Below are positions 8,095 to 16,544 of a stretch of 64,000 nt of DNA, in pieces. Under the pieces are notes generated by a model. That model saw only the letters and a program-made list of their open reading frames with translations. It made no database searches and was not told where the DNA came from. A program made the translations under genes and the position numbers. Within the stretch, counting starts at the first letter, position 1; each line of letters opens with the position of its first letter. The DNA is taken from assembly GCA_964573205.1 (NCBI GenBank), contig CAZNIT010000030.1, positions 13,145 through 77,144 on the forward strand, in the 5' to 3' direction. This DNA is from QNZT01 sp964573205 (GTDB lineage Bacteria > Campylobacterota > Campylobacteria > Campylobacterales > QNZT01).

Positions 8095-9552
8095 TTATCC
8101 TTTAAAGTGTTTTTCTATCTTATATTTTTTTTGAAGAGTTTTGATCAACTCTTGTTGTATATGGTTTTGCTTAAGAGCTTTCGCACTCTTTTGAATATCC
8201 TCTTTTTTCTCTTTGAATTTCGCTTCGTTAAAAAGTTTTTGATCGGTTATTTCATAAACGAGCGCTTTTTTATCGAATAGATAGTAACCGTTTTTTTGTG
8301 CGGATGCAAAAAGATGGTTTAAAAATCGTATAGCCTCGTTTTTATCGAGCATATCAAGTTTATCGGCGTCATCTTTACCGATAAACTCCGTCACTTTCGC
8401 ATCTTTTAGCGATTTTAACTCCTCTTTCGCTTTTTTTTCGAGGCTCTCTTTTAATTTTAAAGCCAAAAGATCGGTTTTTGCCGACTCCTTGGCTTTTTCA
8501 AATTCCAAAGGTTGCGGATTGTTTATAGCTATTAGTTTGGCCGTCATATATCCGTCTTCAAGTTCGATCGTTTTTACGAACGAACCTACCGGGGTCTTAT
8601 GGAGTTTTTGCGTATTTATACCGTTTTGACCTTCCGTTATCACCATCTTTTGACCGGTTGTTTTTTTGTTTTTCATCGCAAGATATTTTTTTAGAATCTT
8701 TGTTTTCGCCTTTTTCTTTTTGAGCTTTTTCGCTACTTTGTTTTTCGCCTTTTCAAAAGGAAGAATTTTGTCGTCTTCACCTTTAAAAAGTCCCTTATGT
8801 TCGTTGTAATACTCTCGCAGACTCTTTTCATCCACTTCGATCTCGTCCGATTTTACCGTAACGGCTTCCAATTCGTAGCTTTTTTTACTAAGGTAGGAGT
8901 TTTTGTGCTCTTGCCAATATTTTTTAAGTTCGTTATCTTCGATTTTAATATCTTCGGGGTTGACGGTGACGGTTTTTATTTTAAGCTTATCCTCCATAAA
9001 AGCGGAGGCGAATAACATTTTCGACTCAACGGGAGCTGCGGGCAGATTCAAAAGAGAGTTCAACTTCTCTATAACGATCTCTTTTTCTATTCCCCGCTCG
9101 AAGCTTCTCGCGTCCGTACCGATACTTTTTAAAACTTGAAAATAACGATCTTTATCGAATCGACCGCTTTTTTGGAACGACTCTATGGAGTGGAGTTTAG
9201 CGACTATCTCTTCATCCAGAGCTATGATCCCGTTTTCGTTTGCGTAATTTAACAATAGGCTCTCTTGGATGAGTTGATTCAAGGCGATATCTTCAAGGCG
9301 GAGCTCTTTGGCTTTCTCTTTCGTAAGCTGACCACCGAGCATCTGATTGTAATAGTTATAGAGGTTTGAATAGGCCGATTGAAGCTCTTTTAAGGTTATC
9401 TCTTCGTTCCCGACCGTCGCTACGGAGTTGGCTTTATCCTGGTTATAACTATACGCTCCCCAGCCTACGAAACCTGCACCCACAAAAGCGATCGTACTTA
9501 TCCAAATCGTAACAACAAGATACTTCCTATGCTTTTGCATCCAAGAAATCAT
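8095..9552 (-). CDS. ppiD: PpiD/SurA-type membrane-anchored periplasmic chaperone
   Basis: A single N-terminal membrane segment (about residues 12-34, YLVVTIWISTIAFVGAGFVG) anchors a periplasmic body of 485 residues. The SurA_N-like region lies at about 40-165 (VGNEEITLKELQSAYSNLYNYYN, a typical start). The central part, where PpiD carries a parvulin domain, is Lys-rich and poorly conserved, so isomerase activity is doubtful; a chaperone role for exported proteins is likelier. The order ppiD-ftsA-ftsZ is recalled from other Campylobacterota. Start ATG 9552 has AAAAAGGTAGG upstream. Confidence 0.82.
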   Translation of the reverse strand: MISWMQKHRKYLVVTIWISTIAFVGAGFVGWGAYSYNQDKANSVATVGNEEITLKELQSAYSNLYNYYNQMLGGQLTKEKAKELRLEDIALNQLIQESLLLNYANENGIIALDEEIVAKLHSIESFQKSGRFDKDRYFQVLKSIGTDARSFERGIEKEIVIEKLNSLLNLPAAPVESKMLFASAFMEDKLKIKTVTVNPEDIKIEDNELKKYWQEHKNSYLSKKSYELEAVTVKSDEIEVDEKSLREYYNEHKGLFKGEDDKILPFEKAKNKVAKKLKKKKAKTKILKKYLAMKNKKTTGQKMVITEGQNGINTQKLHKTPVGSFVKTIELEDGYMTAKLIAINNPQPLEFEKAKESAKTDLLALKLKESLEKKAKEELKSLKDAKVTEFIGKDDADKLDMLDKNEAIRFLNHLFASAQKNGYYLFDKKALVYEITDQKLFNEAKFKEKKEDIQKSAKALKQNHIQQELIKTLQKKYKIEKHFKG

Positions 9553-9579
9553 GACCTACCTTTTTAACAATATAGATGA

Positions 9580-9585
9580 ATTATA
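9580..9585 (-). promoter_or_regulatory. -10 box of the ppiD-ftsA-ftsZ operon
   Basis: Minus-strand TATAAT in the context TAGAATATAATTCATC, 28 bases upstream of the ppiD ATG. The -35 region is unclear, as is common for sigma-70 promoters in this group. Confidence 0.5.
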
Positions 9586-9684
9586 TTCTAATTTGATTAA
9601 ACAGAATATAAGTTTTGCTGATTATTACATTATTAATATTTACTAAGTAAAGTATTTTAGTATGCTCTAAGGAAGAGAGAAAAA

Positions 9685-10284
9685 TCACGAGATCGGGTAA
9701 TTTTTTCTACCTATTTTATTATATAGAGAATAGTGAAGTATTTTGCAACTATTTTCTAAAATTGCTATATTTTTAACTAGTGTCGTCAGGTTTCTATTGT
9801 ATGCATAAACACCGTAACCTTTTATGACCATTATATCGTGATCCTCTTTTTTAAAGTATTGATAAATTTCGTTCGCGGATCTTTCATACCATGTATCGAA
9901 ATTTTTCGGATCATAGACTTCGATTTTATCGAATTTATTTTTTCCGAAGTAATCTTTGGGATAAATCGTGGAAAAATCAAGAGCGTATGCCGTCGTGAAA
10001 GGCGGCATGGCGTACGCGACGTATTTTGCGCTGCTTACATATTTGTATATATTCAAATGTATATCCGAATCGAGACTAGCCTCGTTCCATCTGGCGTCTT
10101 TTTTCGCATGAAGTTCGATAAAGTCGCTATCTTGCATATCGTCGAAGATCGACTCTTTCTTATTTATGATAAAGCAATCCTCTTCAAGTTTTGCAGAGAT
10201 CGATCCATGAAAAATACCTAGAAAATTTTTACGGAACATCGATAACGAGATATCTTTTAACTCCTCTACGAGTTTGTTTTTCAT
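9685..10284 (-). CDS. Class II aldolase/adducin-fold protein lacking the metal ligands
   Basis: 199 residues with the class II aldolase framework: FLGIFHGSISAKL (about 21-33), SDIHLNIYKYV (73-83), AMPPFTTAYAL (92-102) and IKGYGVYAYNRNL (154-166). In active FucA/AraD/MtnB enzymes the second and third blocks supply zinc through HxH and NHG histidines. Here these positions read Y91, M93 and Y157, so all three ligands appear lost. An aldolase or dehydratase reaction is therefore unlikely; a binding or structural role is an inference. The gene is divergent from rsmH, with TATAAT at 10318-10323 on the minus strand and AAGG before the ATG. Confidence 0.72.
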   Translation of the reverse strand: MKNKLVEELKDISLSMFRKNFLGIFHGSISAKLEEDCFIINKKESIFDDMQDSDFIELHAKKDARWNEASLDSDIHLNIYKYVSSAKYVAYAMPPFTTAYALDFSTIYPKDYFGKNKFDKIEVYDPKNFDTWYERSANEIYQYFKKEDHDIMVIKGYGVYAYNRNLTTLVKNIAILENSCKILHYSLYNKIGRKNYPIS

Positions 10285-10317
10285 ATGAATGTCGCCTTCA
10301 TTTTGGTTATTTGTGAT

Positions 10318-10323
10318 ATTATA
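10318..10323 (-). promoter_or_regulatory. -10 box for the aldolase-like gene in the 44-bp divergent gap
   Basis: Minus-strand TATAAT (plus-strand ATTATA), predicting a leader of about 27 bases. The same bases read TATTAT on the plus strand six bases before the rsmH ATG, so the rsmH start may be almost leaderless. Confidence 0.4.
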
Positions 10324-10328
10324 TCATC

Positions 10329-11252
10329 ATGACATTAAATGAGATTCCGCATATTCCAGTTTTAGTGAATGAAGTGATCGATAGTTTCAAAAATATGGGA
10401 AAAGGTACCGTTATCGATTGTACTTTAGGGTACGGCGGTCATAGCGAAGCTTTGTTGAAGATGAATGAAAACATAAAAATCGTAGGTATCGACCAAGATA
10501 TAACGGCGGTCGAGTTTTCAAAAAAGAGACTTCATCCTTTCGGTGATAGAGTAAAGATTTTGCACGGTAGATTTTCCGAGACCATTTTCGATATCGATAC
10601 TTCGGACGTAAGAGGCGTTTTGGCCGATATTGGCGTTTCGTCCTTGCAACTTGACGATCAAAAGAGAGGTTTTTGTTTCGAGTCGGATTGTTTGGATATG
10701 AGAATGGACAGATCTAAATCTCTCACCGCGTACGATGTCGTAAACGGTTACGATAAAGAGAAACTTGAAGAGATTTTTAAAAATTACGGCGAGGTGAGAG
10801 AGTATAGAAAAATAGCCGCTTTGATCGTTAACGAGCGAATTAAGAAAGAGTTTACGAGCGCGAAGGAGTTATCTTCGTTTATAGCGAAACATTTAAGATC
10901 GAGAAAGATTCATCCGGCGACCCAAGTTTTTCAGGCGATTCGCATCGAGGTCAACGACGAGTTGGGCGAGTTAAAAAGATTGTTGAAAAATATCGAGGAT
11001 TTAAAGTTGTCTAATGCTACAGTGGCTATAATCTCTTTTCATTCACTTGAAGATAGGATCGTAAAACGGAGTTTCAAAGAGTGGTCGAAGAGTTGTATCT
11101 GTTTGCCGCAAGTTTATAGATGTAGTTGCGGAAACAATCACTCTTACGGAAAAATTTTAACGAAAAATCCAATTACCGCAGGAGAAGAAGAGCTTGGAAA
11201 AAATTTTAGAGCCAGAAGTGCAAAACTCAGACTCTTTAAGACGAAACTCTAA
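10329..11252 (+). CDS. rsmH: 16S rRNA (cytosine1402-N4)-methyltransferase RsmH
   Basis: SAM-dependent methyltransferase that modifies C1402 in the 16S rRNA decoding centre. The N-terminal IPHIPVLVNEVIDSF is diagnostic. Also present are IDCTLGYGGHSEALL (SAM motif I), GIDQDITAVEFSKKRL, ADIGVSSLQLDDQKRGF and the C-terminal SFHSLEDRIVKRSF and ARSAKLRLFK. 307 residues is normal. No Shine-Dalgarno sequence precedes the ATG, and no other start fits because the conserved motif begins at residue 6. The gene is followed by an overlapping ftsL-like frame, as in the classical mraW-ftsL order. Confidence 0.95.
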   Translation: MTLNEIPHIPVLVNEVIDSFKNMGKGTVIDCTLGYGGHSEALLKMNENIKIVGIDQDITAVEFSKKRLHPFGDRVKILHGRFSETIFDIDTSDVRGVLADIGVSSLQLDDQKRGFCFESDCLDMRMDRSKSLTAYDVVNGYDKEKLEEIFKNYGEVREYRKIAALIVNERIKKEFTSAKELSSFIAKHLRSRKIHPATQVFQAIRIEVNDELGELKRLLKNIEDLKLSNATVAIISFHSLEDRIVKRSFKEWSKSCICLPQVYRCSCGNNHSYGKILTKNPITAGEEELGKNFRARSAKLRLFKTKL

Positions 11253-11538
11253 CACAAAAGCAAAAAGCGAACTGCTTTCGCAACTGGACGATGAGCAAAA
11301 TAGAGAGAAGAATATCTCCTTCAGTTCGCTTATATGGACATATATCGTAGTATTTTTCGCACTTCTTTTTTTATTGCCGAAAATTTATATATCAAACCAG
11401 ATATACTATATAAGTAAAGATATCAATAAAAAATACCACAAATATACGGCACTTCGCGAAGAGAACAGATATCTCAAAAAAAAGATAGAACAACTCCAAT
11501 ATCAAAATCAGATAATAGACGATATAGAGTTGCCATAG
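11194..11538 (+). CDS. FtsL-like septum protein (single-pass, coiled coil)
   Basis: 114 residues: a charged cytoplasmic N-terminus of about 45 residues, one membrane segment (about 46-66, LIWTYIVVFFALLFLLPKIY), then a heptad-rich stretch (ISKDINKKYHKYTALREENR, then YLKKKIEQLQYQNQ). This layout and the position directly behind rsmH are those of FtsL, the divisome partner of FtsB. Sequence conservation in the family is very low, so the call rests on topology and context. Start TTG 11194 is inside rsmH (59 bp overlap) and is preceded by GGAGAAG. The open 110-bp gap that follows contains the next promoter. Confidence 0.68.
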   Translation: MEKILEPEVQNSDSLRRNSNTKAKSELLSQLDDEQNREKNISFSSLIWTYIVVFFALLFLLPKIYISNQIYYISKDINKKYHKYTALREENRYLKKKIEQLQYQNQIIDDIELP

Positions 11539-11592
11539 TTGATACGATCACTATAAAGTATCTTTATTAACACTCTATTAATATTTTTTCAT

Positions 11593-11598
11593 TATAAT
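11593..11598 (+). promoter_or_regulatory. -10 box of the moxR-bat operon
   Basis: TATAAT in TTCATTATAATTCG, 53 bases before the moxR ATG. AT-rich T-tracts lie upstream and no clear -35 box is seen, the usual sigma-70 pattern in Campylobacterota. Confidence 0.5.
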
Positions 11599-11651
11599 TC
11601 GTTTAACACAAAAATATTCTATATGAATGAAATAATTATTAAAGGATTGTG

Positions 11652-12599
11652 ATGCAGGAAAAAATATCTACCATAAAAAAAGAGGTTCAAAAGATAATCG
11701 TCGGACAAGATCATTTGATAAACTCTTTATTGACGGGACTTATCGCTGACGGTCATATATTGGTCGAGGGAGTTCCAGGACTTGCTAAAACTACCGCAAT
11801 AAACGCACTTTCAAGAGCGTTGGGTTTGGATAGCAAGAGAATTCAATTTACTCCGGATCTTCTTCCAAGCGACATAACCGGAACAGAGATCTATAATCAA
11901 AAGGAGGGAAAATTTTCGGTTAAAAAAGGCCCGGTTTTTACGAACATGCTTCTAGCCGACGAGATCAATAGAGCGCCGGCAAAGGTTCAATCGGCACTTT
12001 TGGAGGTTATGCAGGAGAAGCAGGTGACTATCGCCGATACCACTTTTTCGGTGGATAAACCGTTTTTAGTTCTAGCTACCGAAAATCCTGTGGAGCAGGA
12101 GGGGGCGTATAGATTGCCGGAAGCTCAATTGGATCGTTTTATGATGAAGGTGCTTGTGGGTTACAATACGATAGAAGAAGAGTTCGAGATAGTAAATAGA
12201 GTAGCAAAAAACGGTTTCCAAGAGGTTAGAAAAGTTGCGGATAAAAAAGATATCGAAGATATTAAAGAGAAATTCAAAGAGGTTCATGTAGATGACGCGG
12301 TGCAAAAATATATGCTCAAAATCATATTTGCGACAAGAGAACCCAAAGAGTACTCGTTGAATGATTTGAGCGAATATATCGAGTTCGGTGCAAGCCCTAG
12401 AGGTTCTATCGATCTTTATAAAGCTTCGAAAGCTCATGCTCTCATAAACGGTAAAGATTACGTAACTCCCTTGGATGTCGCCCAAGTTGTTGCGGATGTT
12501 TTAAGACATAGAATAATACTAAGCTACAAAGCTGAAGCCAAGGGTATTACGAGTGATCTTATCATTCAAAAGGTCTTACAAGCCGTCAAAGCTCCGTAA
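11652..12599 (+). CDS. MoxR-family AAA+ ATPase
   Basis: AAA+ chaperone of the MoxR class, thought to insert cofactors or remodel VWA-domain partners; its partners are probably BatA and BatB encoded downstream. Walker A is GVPGLAKTT (about residues 40-48), Walker B is MLLADEINRAPAK, and sensor regions LATENPVEQEGAYRLPEAQLDRF are intact. 315 residues. I use ATG 11652 with AAAGGA five bases upstream instead of the GTG directly before it. It leads a seven-gene unit, moxR-DUF58-(membrane protein)-batA-batB-batC-batD, the classical Bat (Bacteroides aerotolerance) order. Confidence 0.93.
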   Translation: MQEKISTIKKEVQKIIVGQDHLINSLLTGLIADGHILVEGVPGLAKTTAINALSRALGLDSKRIQFTPDLLPSDITGTEIYNQKEGKFSVKKGPVFTNMLLADEINRAPAKVQSALLEVMQEKQVTIADTTFSVDKPFLVLATENPVEQEGAYRLPEAQLDRFMMKVLVGYNTIEEEFEIVNRVAKNGFQEVRKVADKKDIEDIKEKFKEVHVDDAVQKYMLKIIFATREPKEYSLNDLSEYIEFGASPRGSIDLYKASKAHALINGKDYVTPLDVAQVVADVLRHRIILSYKAEAKGITSDLIIQKVLQAVKAP

Positions 12600-12608
12600 G
12601 GTTCTGTT

Positions 12609-13442
12609 ATGATCGAGACGCTTGTCAAAGAGATTTTGCTTCGTGCGAAAAAAGAGGTTTTTACCGGGAATCTGGGAAACACTCTCACCGCTTTTAAGGG
12701 GGATGGAATAGATTTTGCCGAAATCAAAGAGTATGATTTCGGTGACGATGTTCGAAAAATCAACTGGAAAGCCACGGCAAAAACGGGGGATGTCAAGGTA
12801 AACGTTTTTAACGAAGAGAGAGAGTTGAATATTATCGTAGCCTTTATGGTCTCAGGATCGATAAATTTCGGATCGGTTAGACTGAAACAAGAGACTATGG
12901 CCGAGCTGTTGACGCTGCTTGGTTTTTCGGCGATCAAGAATTCCGATCGTTTAAGTACGCTCTTTTTCAGCGATAAAGTGGAGCATTTTGTCAAGCCTAC
13001 TAAAAATATGGGAGTTGTGGAAGATACTTTAAGGTCGGCATTGACGATTGACGCGGTTGCAAAAGAGGTCGATTTTAAGCTTTTTTGCGACTATATCAAC
13101 GCCACCGTAAAAAGAAAATCCATAATTTTACTTATCGGTGATTTTTACTCCGATGTCGATCTCGGTAATATAGCGCACAAGCATCAGCTATACGCTTTGA
13201 TCGTTCGCGATCGTTTTGAAGAGTCGCCATCTTTGGAGGGAGAGTATAGGTTTGTCGATCCCTCTTCTTTAAAAGGAGAAAATCTTTATATGAACTCGTT
13301 TGTCGTCAATGAATATGAAAAGATATTAAAAGAGCATGACCGAAAATTGAGCGAACATTTTTTAGAGCATAAAATCACCTACGGCAAAATTTATACCGAT
13401 GAAGATATCTATATCAGAGCTTCACAGATCTTAAAAGGTTAA
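12609..13442 (+). CDS. DUF58 domain protein of the Bat operon
   Basis: 277 residues of the DUF58 family, a VWA-like fold almost always encoded next to MoxR. Diagnostic blocks are FTGNLGNTLTAFKGDGIDFAEIKEY (the G-x-G-x-F-x-E-x-R/K-Y entry) and DVRKINWKATAKTGDVKVN with its conserved INWKA-like core. No membrane segment is seen, so it is probably cytoplasmic. Its molecular job is not established. It lies 9 bp behind moxR and 3 bp before the next gene. Confidence 0.88.
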   Translation: MIETLVKEILLRAKKEVFTGNLGNTLTAFKGDGIDFAEIKEYDFGDDVRKINWKATAKTGDVKVNVFNEERELNIIVAFMVSGSINFGSVRLKQETMAELLTLLGFSAIKNSDRLSTLFFSDKVEHFVKPTKNMGVVEDTLRSALTIDAVAKEVDFKLFCDYINATVKRKSIILLIGDFYSDVDLGNIAHKHQLYALIVRDRFEESPSLEGEYRFVDPSSLKGENLYMNSFVVNEYEKILKEHDRKLSEHFLEHKITYGKIYTDEDIYIRASQILKG

Positions 13443-13445
13443 ATT

Positions 13446-13841
13446 ATGCAGGAGTTAAGAGATATAAAGGGAATAGTGGCGATTGAGGACGATTCACTAC
13501 TCTTACTTTTTGGTATGAGCGTCGCGGTCGTTTTACTTTTTGTAGGAGTTTTGCTCTATTTTCGTTTTAGAAAAAGAAGAGTCAAAAGAAGATTTAAAAA
13601 GAGTAAATTCGAACTTGCCAAAGAGAGAATAGAAAATATCGATTTCGACGACTCAAAAAGCGTCGCATATACTTTTATAGAAGATGTAAGTACGTTTGTC
13701 GATGATAAAGATAAAGAGGTGTATGAGAAGTTGGTCCAAAAGCTTGAGCCTTACAAATATAAAAAAGAGGTTCCGACGATGGATGAAAAGTTGAAGAGTG
13801 AAATAAAGATGTTTATAAAGGATATAAAATGGCGGATATAA
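13446..13841 (+). CDS. Small single-pass membrane protein of the Bat operon
   Basis: 131 residues with one membrane segment (about 18-40, SLLLLFGMSVAVVLLFVGVLLYF), a very basic patch after it (RFRKRRVKRRFKKSK), and a cytoplasmic C-terminal helical domain (about 60-131). It occupies the place that DUF4381 proteins take between DUF58 and batA in other Bat operons, and the size and topology fit, although I cannot confirm the family from sequence alone. It overlaps batA by 13 bp, which suggests coupled translation. Confidence 0.7.
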   Translation: MQELRDIKGIVAIEDDSLLLLFGMSVAVVLLFVGVLLYFRFRKRRVKRRFKKSKFELAKERIENIDFDDSKSVAYTFIEDVSTFVDDKDKEVYEKLVQKLEPYKYKKEVPTMDEKLKSEIKMFIKDIKWRI

Positions 13842-14725
13842 TTTTCGAATATCCGGTATGGTTTTTGTTGCCTCTTTTGTATCCGGTTTGTACCAGATTT
13901 TGTAAAGCTAAAAGCGAAGCTATATTTTTTCCCGGAAGCTTGATGCTTCAAAAAGCGATAAAAAAGAGAAATATAGGTATCTCTTTAGTGAAGTTTTTTA
14001 TTGTTGTATGTTTCAGTGCGGCGCTCGCTTCACCGGTAATTCAAAACGAAGTTAGCGTTCAAAATGACAAAGGATACGAAATATCGCTCATTATGGATGC
14101 GAGCGGCTCGATGCAGGAGAACGATAAATTCACGATCGTCAAAGATATTGTCGAGGATTTTTTGCAAAAAAGAGTTCATGACAAAGTCGGTTTGACGATT
14201 TTCGCCGATTTCGCCTATGTAGCGGTACCTTTGACTTACGATAAAAAGAGTATAAAAAGACTTTTAAAAAGATTGAACGTCGGGGTGGCGGGTACTCAAA
14301 GAACGGCTTTGTACGAAGCGCTCTTTTTAAGCTCCAACCTCTTCAAAAACAGCAGATCGAAAAATAAAATCGCGATTTTATTAACCGACGGTATGGATAA
14401 CACCGGTACGATTCCTTTGGATGTGGCGATAAAGACAATCCAAAAATACGGTATAAAAGTATATACCATAGGTATAGGCGGTAGAGGCGATTTTAACGCC
14501 GGAGTTTTGAATTACATAGCCGAACAAAGCGGCGGTAAATTTTTTACGGCAAATAGCATAGCCAAGCTGAAAGCGATCTACGAAACGATCGATAAACTTG
14601 AAAAAAGCGAGATAAAAGCCAACAAATACATCCAAAAAAATTACTATTTTCAATATCCGTTGGCTTTAGGGATAGTATTGTTGACGGTCTTTTTCTTTTA
14701 TAGAAACCAAGGAGCTTTAAAATGA
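13829..14725 (+). CDS. batA: BatA, VWA-domain membrane protein
   Basis: 298 residues. Membrane segments at the N-terminus (about 8-24 and 50-68) and near the C-terminus (about 272-290) flank a von Willebrand A domain. The MIDAS metal site is complete: IMDASGSMQEND (DxSxS, about residue 88), the Thr in GTQRTALYEALF and LLTDGMDNTG (Asp). It is thought to face the periplasm and to work with MoxR and BatB in envelope stress tolerance; the mechanism is unknown. It overlaps batB by 4 bp (ATGA). Confidence 0.88.
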   Translation: MADIIFEYPVWFLLPLLYPVCTRFCKAKSEAIFFPGSLMLQKAIKKRNIGISLVKFFIVVCFSAALASPVIQNEVSVQNDKGYEISLIMDASGSMQENDKFTIVKDIVEDFLQKRVHDKVGLTIFADFAYVAVPLTYDKKSIKRLLKRLNVGVAGTQRTALYEALFLSSNLFKNSRSKNKIAILLTDGMDNTGTIPLDVAIKTIQKYGIKVYTIGIGGRGDFNAGVLNYIAEQSGGKFFTANSIAKLKAIYETIDKLEKSEIKANKYIQKNYYFQYPLALGIVLLTVFFFYRNQGALK

Positions 14726-15687
14726 ATTTCGCAAATGCGCAGCTATTGCTAGCGCTTCTTCTAACGGTGCCGATGTTTATGATGTTGAAAAAAGGCGGAT
14801 CGAGACTTGAGAAGGTGTTTAGACCCGAGGTTTTACAAAAAATTAGAGTACCAAACAGCGGAATTAGCCAAAAAGTCAGAAATCTTTTATTGATATTCTC
14901 ATTCATATTCGCCGTCATCGCTTTGGCTCGTCCTCAGATCGAAGAGGGTGAGATAAAGGTGAAATCCAGCTTTATAAACGTAGTGGTCGGATTTGATATA
15001 TCTCAGTCGATGTTTTCGGACGACATCTATCCAAATAGGTTCGAATTCGCAAAGAGAAAATTTAATAATTTTTTGAAATATATGGATAACGCGAAAGTGG
15101 CGCTTATAGGTTTTAGTTCGCGCTCTTTTTTGATAGCTCCGTTAACCGAGGATTTTAGTTCGCTTAAATTTTTGACTAAAAATCTTGGACTAGAGTATCT
15201 GAATCTTCGTGGTACGAGTCTTTTGAGCGCGCTTGAAGCGGCGAACAATCTTTTTGAAAACAAAGATAAAAAGGTTTTGGTTCTTTTTACCGACGGTGGA
15301 GACAAGAGTGATTTGAGTCGTGAGATAGAGTATGCGAAAAAACATAACATAACGGTTTTCATCTATGCGATAGGTACGAAAAAGGGCGGAGTCATCAAGG
15401 GTAAAAACGGAGTTTTAAAAGATAAAAACGGCGATATCGTCATTGTGAAACGAAACGATTTTGTCAAATCCTTGGCTTTACAAACGGGCGGAGCTTATAT
15501 GGTGTATAGCCTTAAAGATGACGATATCAAATCTATGGCGGAGATTATCAAATCGAAATTCAAAGCTACATTGACACGGGAGACGACTATTAAAAATAGA
15601 CAAGAGCTTTTTTACTATCCTCTCGTATTGGCGGTAATTTTCTTATTTGCGGGCTTTTTTTCTTTGCCAAAAAGGAGTATCGGATGA
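14722..15687 (+). CDS. batB: BatB, second VWA-domain membrane protein
   Basis: 321 residues and a paralogue of BatA. It has an N-terminal membrane segment (about 5-20), a second near 52-70, a VWA domain with MIDAS residues GFDISQSMFSDD, RGTSLLSALEAA and LFTDGGDKSD, and a C-terminal segment (about 295-314). Compared with BatA it has an insertion, KGGVIKGKNGVLKDKNGDIV, between the last strands of the VWA fold. Overlaps of 4 bp on both sides show tight coupling with batA and batC. Confidence 0.88.
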   Translation: MNFANAQLLLALLLTVPMFMMLKKGGSRLEKVFRPEVLQKIRVPNSGISQKVRNLLLIFSFIFAVIALARPQIEEGEIKVKSSFINVVVGFDISQSMFSDDIYPNRFEFAKRKFNNFLKYMDNAKVALIGFSSRSFLIAPLTEDFSSLKFLTKNLGLEYLNLRGTSLLSALEAANNLFENKDKKVLVLFTDGGDKSDLSREIEYAKKHNITVFIYAIGTKKGGVIKGKNGVLKDKNGDIVIVKRNDFVKSLALQTGGAYMVYSLKDDDIKSMAEIIKSKFKATLTRETTIKNRQELFYYPLVLAVIFLFAGFFSLPKRSIG

Positions 15688-16544
15688 AGATTTTAATTTT
15701 ATTTATCGCGGCGATCTATTTGAATGCGGGGATTTTCGATTTTATGGATATAAAAAAGGCTAAAGAAGCGTATGAAAAAAAAGATTATCAAAAGGCGGCG
15801 GCTTATTATGAAAAGCTTGCTAAAGATGGTGATGCCAATGCACTTTTTAATTTGGCGGACAGTTATTATAAAGCGGGCGAATATAAAAAAGCGTTGGAGA
15901 ATTTCCAAAAAGTAAACGATAAAAAACTGGAGTTTAAAAAACTTCATAATATGGGAAATACCTATGCCCGGCTTGGAAAGATCGACGAAGCGATAGGATC
16001 TTATGAAAAAGCTTTGAAGATAAAAGAGGATGAAGATACCAGATTCAATTATGAGCTTTTAAAGAAGAAAAAAGAGCGACAAAAAAAGAAAAACGAGAAG
16101 CAAAAGGAGCAAAATAAGAAAGAGCGACAAAAAGATCAAAAAGAGAATAAGCGAAACGAAAATAAAAAAAAGAGTGACGAACAAAAAAAAGAGGGTGATC
16201 AAAAAGATAAAAAAGATCGTAAAGACGACCGGCAAAAAAGTGAAAAAAAAGATCAAACGCAAAAAGAGCGAAAGGGCGAAAAAAAAGATCGCGAAAAAGA
16301 TAAAAAATCCGATGAAAAAGAACAAAACGAGCAAAAAAGCGAGGGAAAAAAAGAGAAAGAAAAAAATAAAAACGAAGAACGTAATAAAAAAGAGAATCAA
16401 AAATCTTTTAAGAAAAAAAATATTCCCATCTCCGACATGCAGGAGAGAAAATATAAAAAAATGTTGGAGCAAAGAGGCGTAAATACTCTTATGATGGAGC
16501 TTCCGACAAAAGGAGAGAACAAAGATGAAATCAAACCTTGGTAA
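15684..16544 (+). CDS. batC: BatC, TPR protein with a very long charged tail
   Basis: 286 residues. An N-terminal signal/anchor (MKILILFIAAIYLNAG) precedes TPR repeats at about residues 22-120 (YYEKLAKDGDANALFNLADS and NMGNTYARLGKIDEAIGSYE). Residues about 127-245 are almost only Lys, Glu, Asp, Gln, Asn and Arg, an extended polyampholyte of some 119 residues. The last 40 residues are normal again (ISDMQERKYKKMLEQRG). TPR plus charged tail is typical of BatC, but this tail is unusually long. It overlaps batD by 20 bp. Confidence 0.85.
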   Translation: MKILILFIAAIYLNAGIFDFMDIKKAKEAYEKKDYQKAAAYYEKLAKDGDANALFNLADSYYKAGEYKKALENFQKVNDKKLEFKKLHNMGNTYARLGKIDEAIGSYEKALKIKEDEDTRFNYELLKKKKERQKKKNEKQKEQNKKERQKDQKENKRNENKKKSDEQKKEGDQKDKKDRKDDRQKSEKKDQTQKERKGEKKDREKDKKSDEKEQNEQKSEGKKEKEKNKNEERNKKENQKSFKKKNIPISDMQERKYKKMLEQRGVNTLMMELPTKGENKDEIKPW

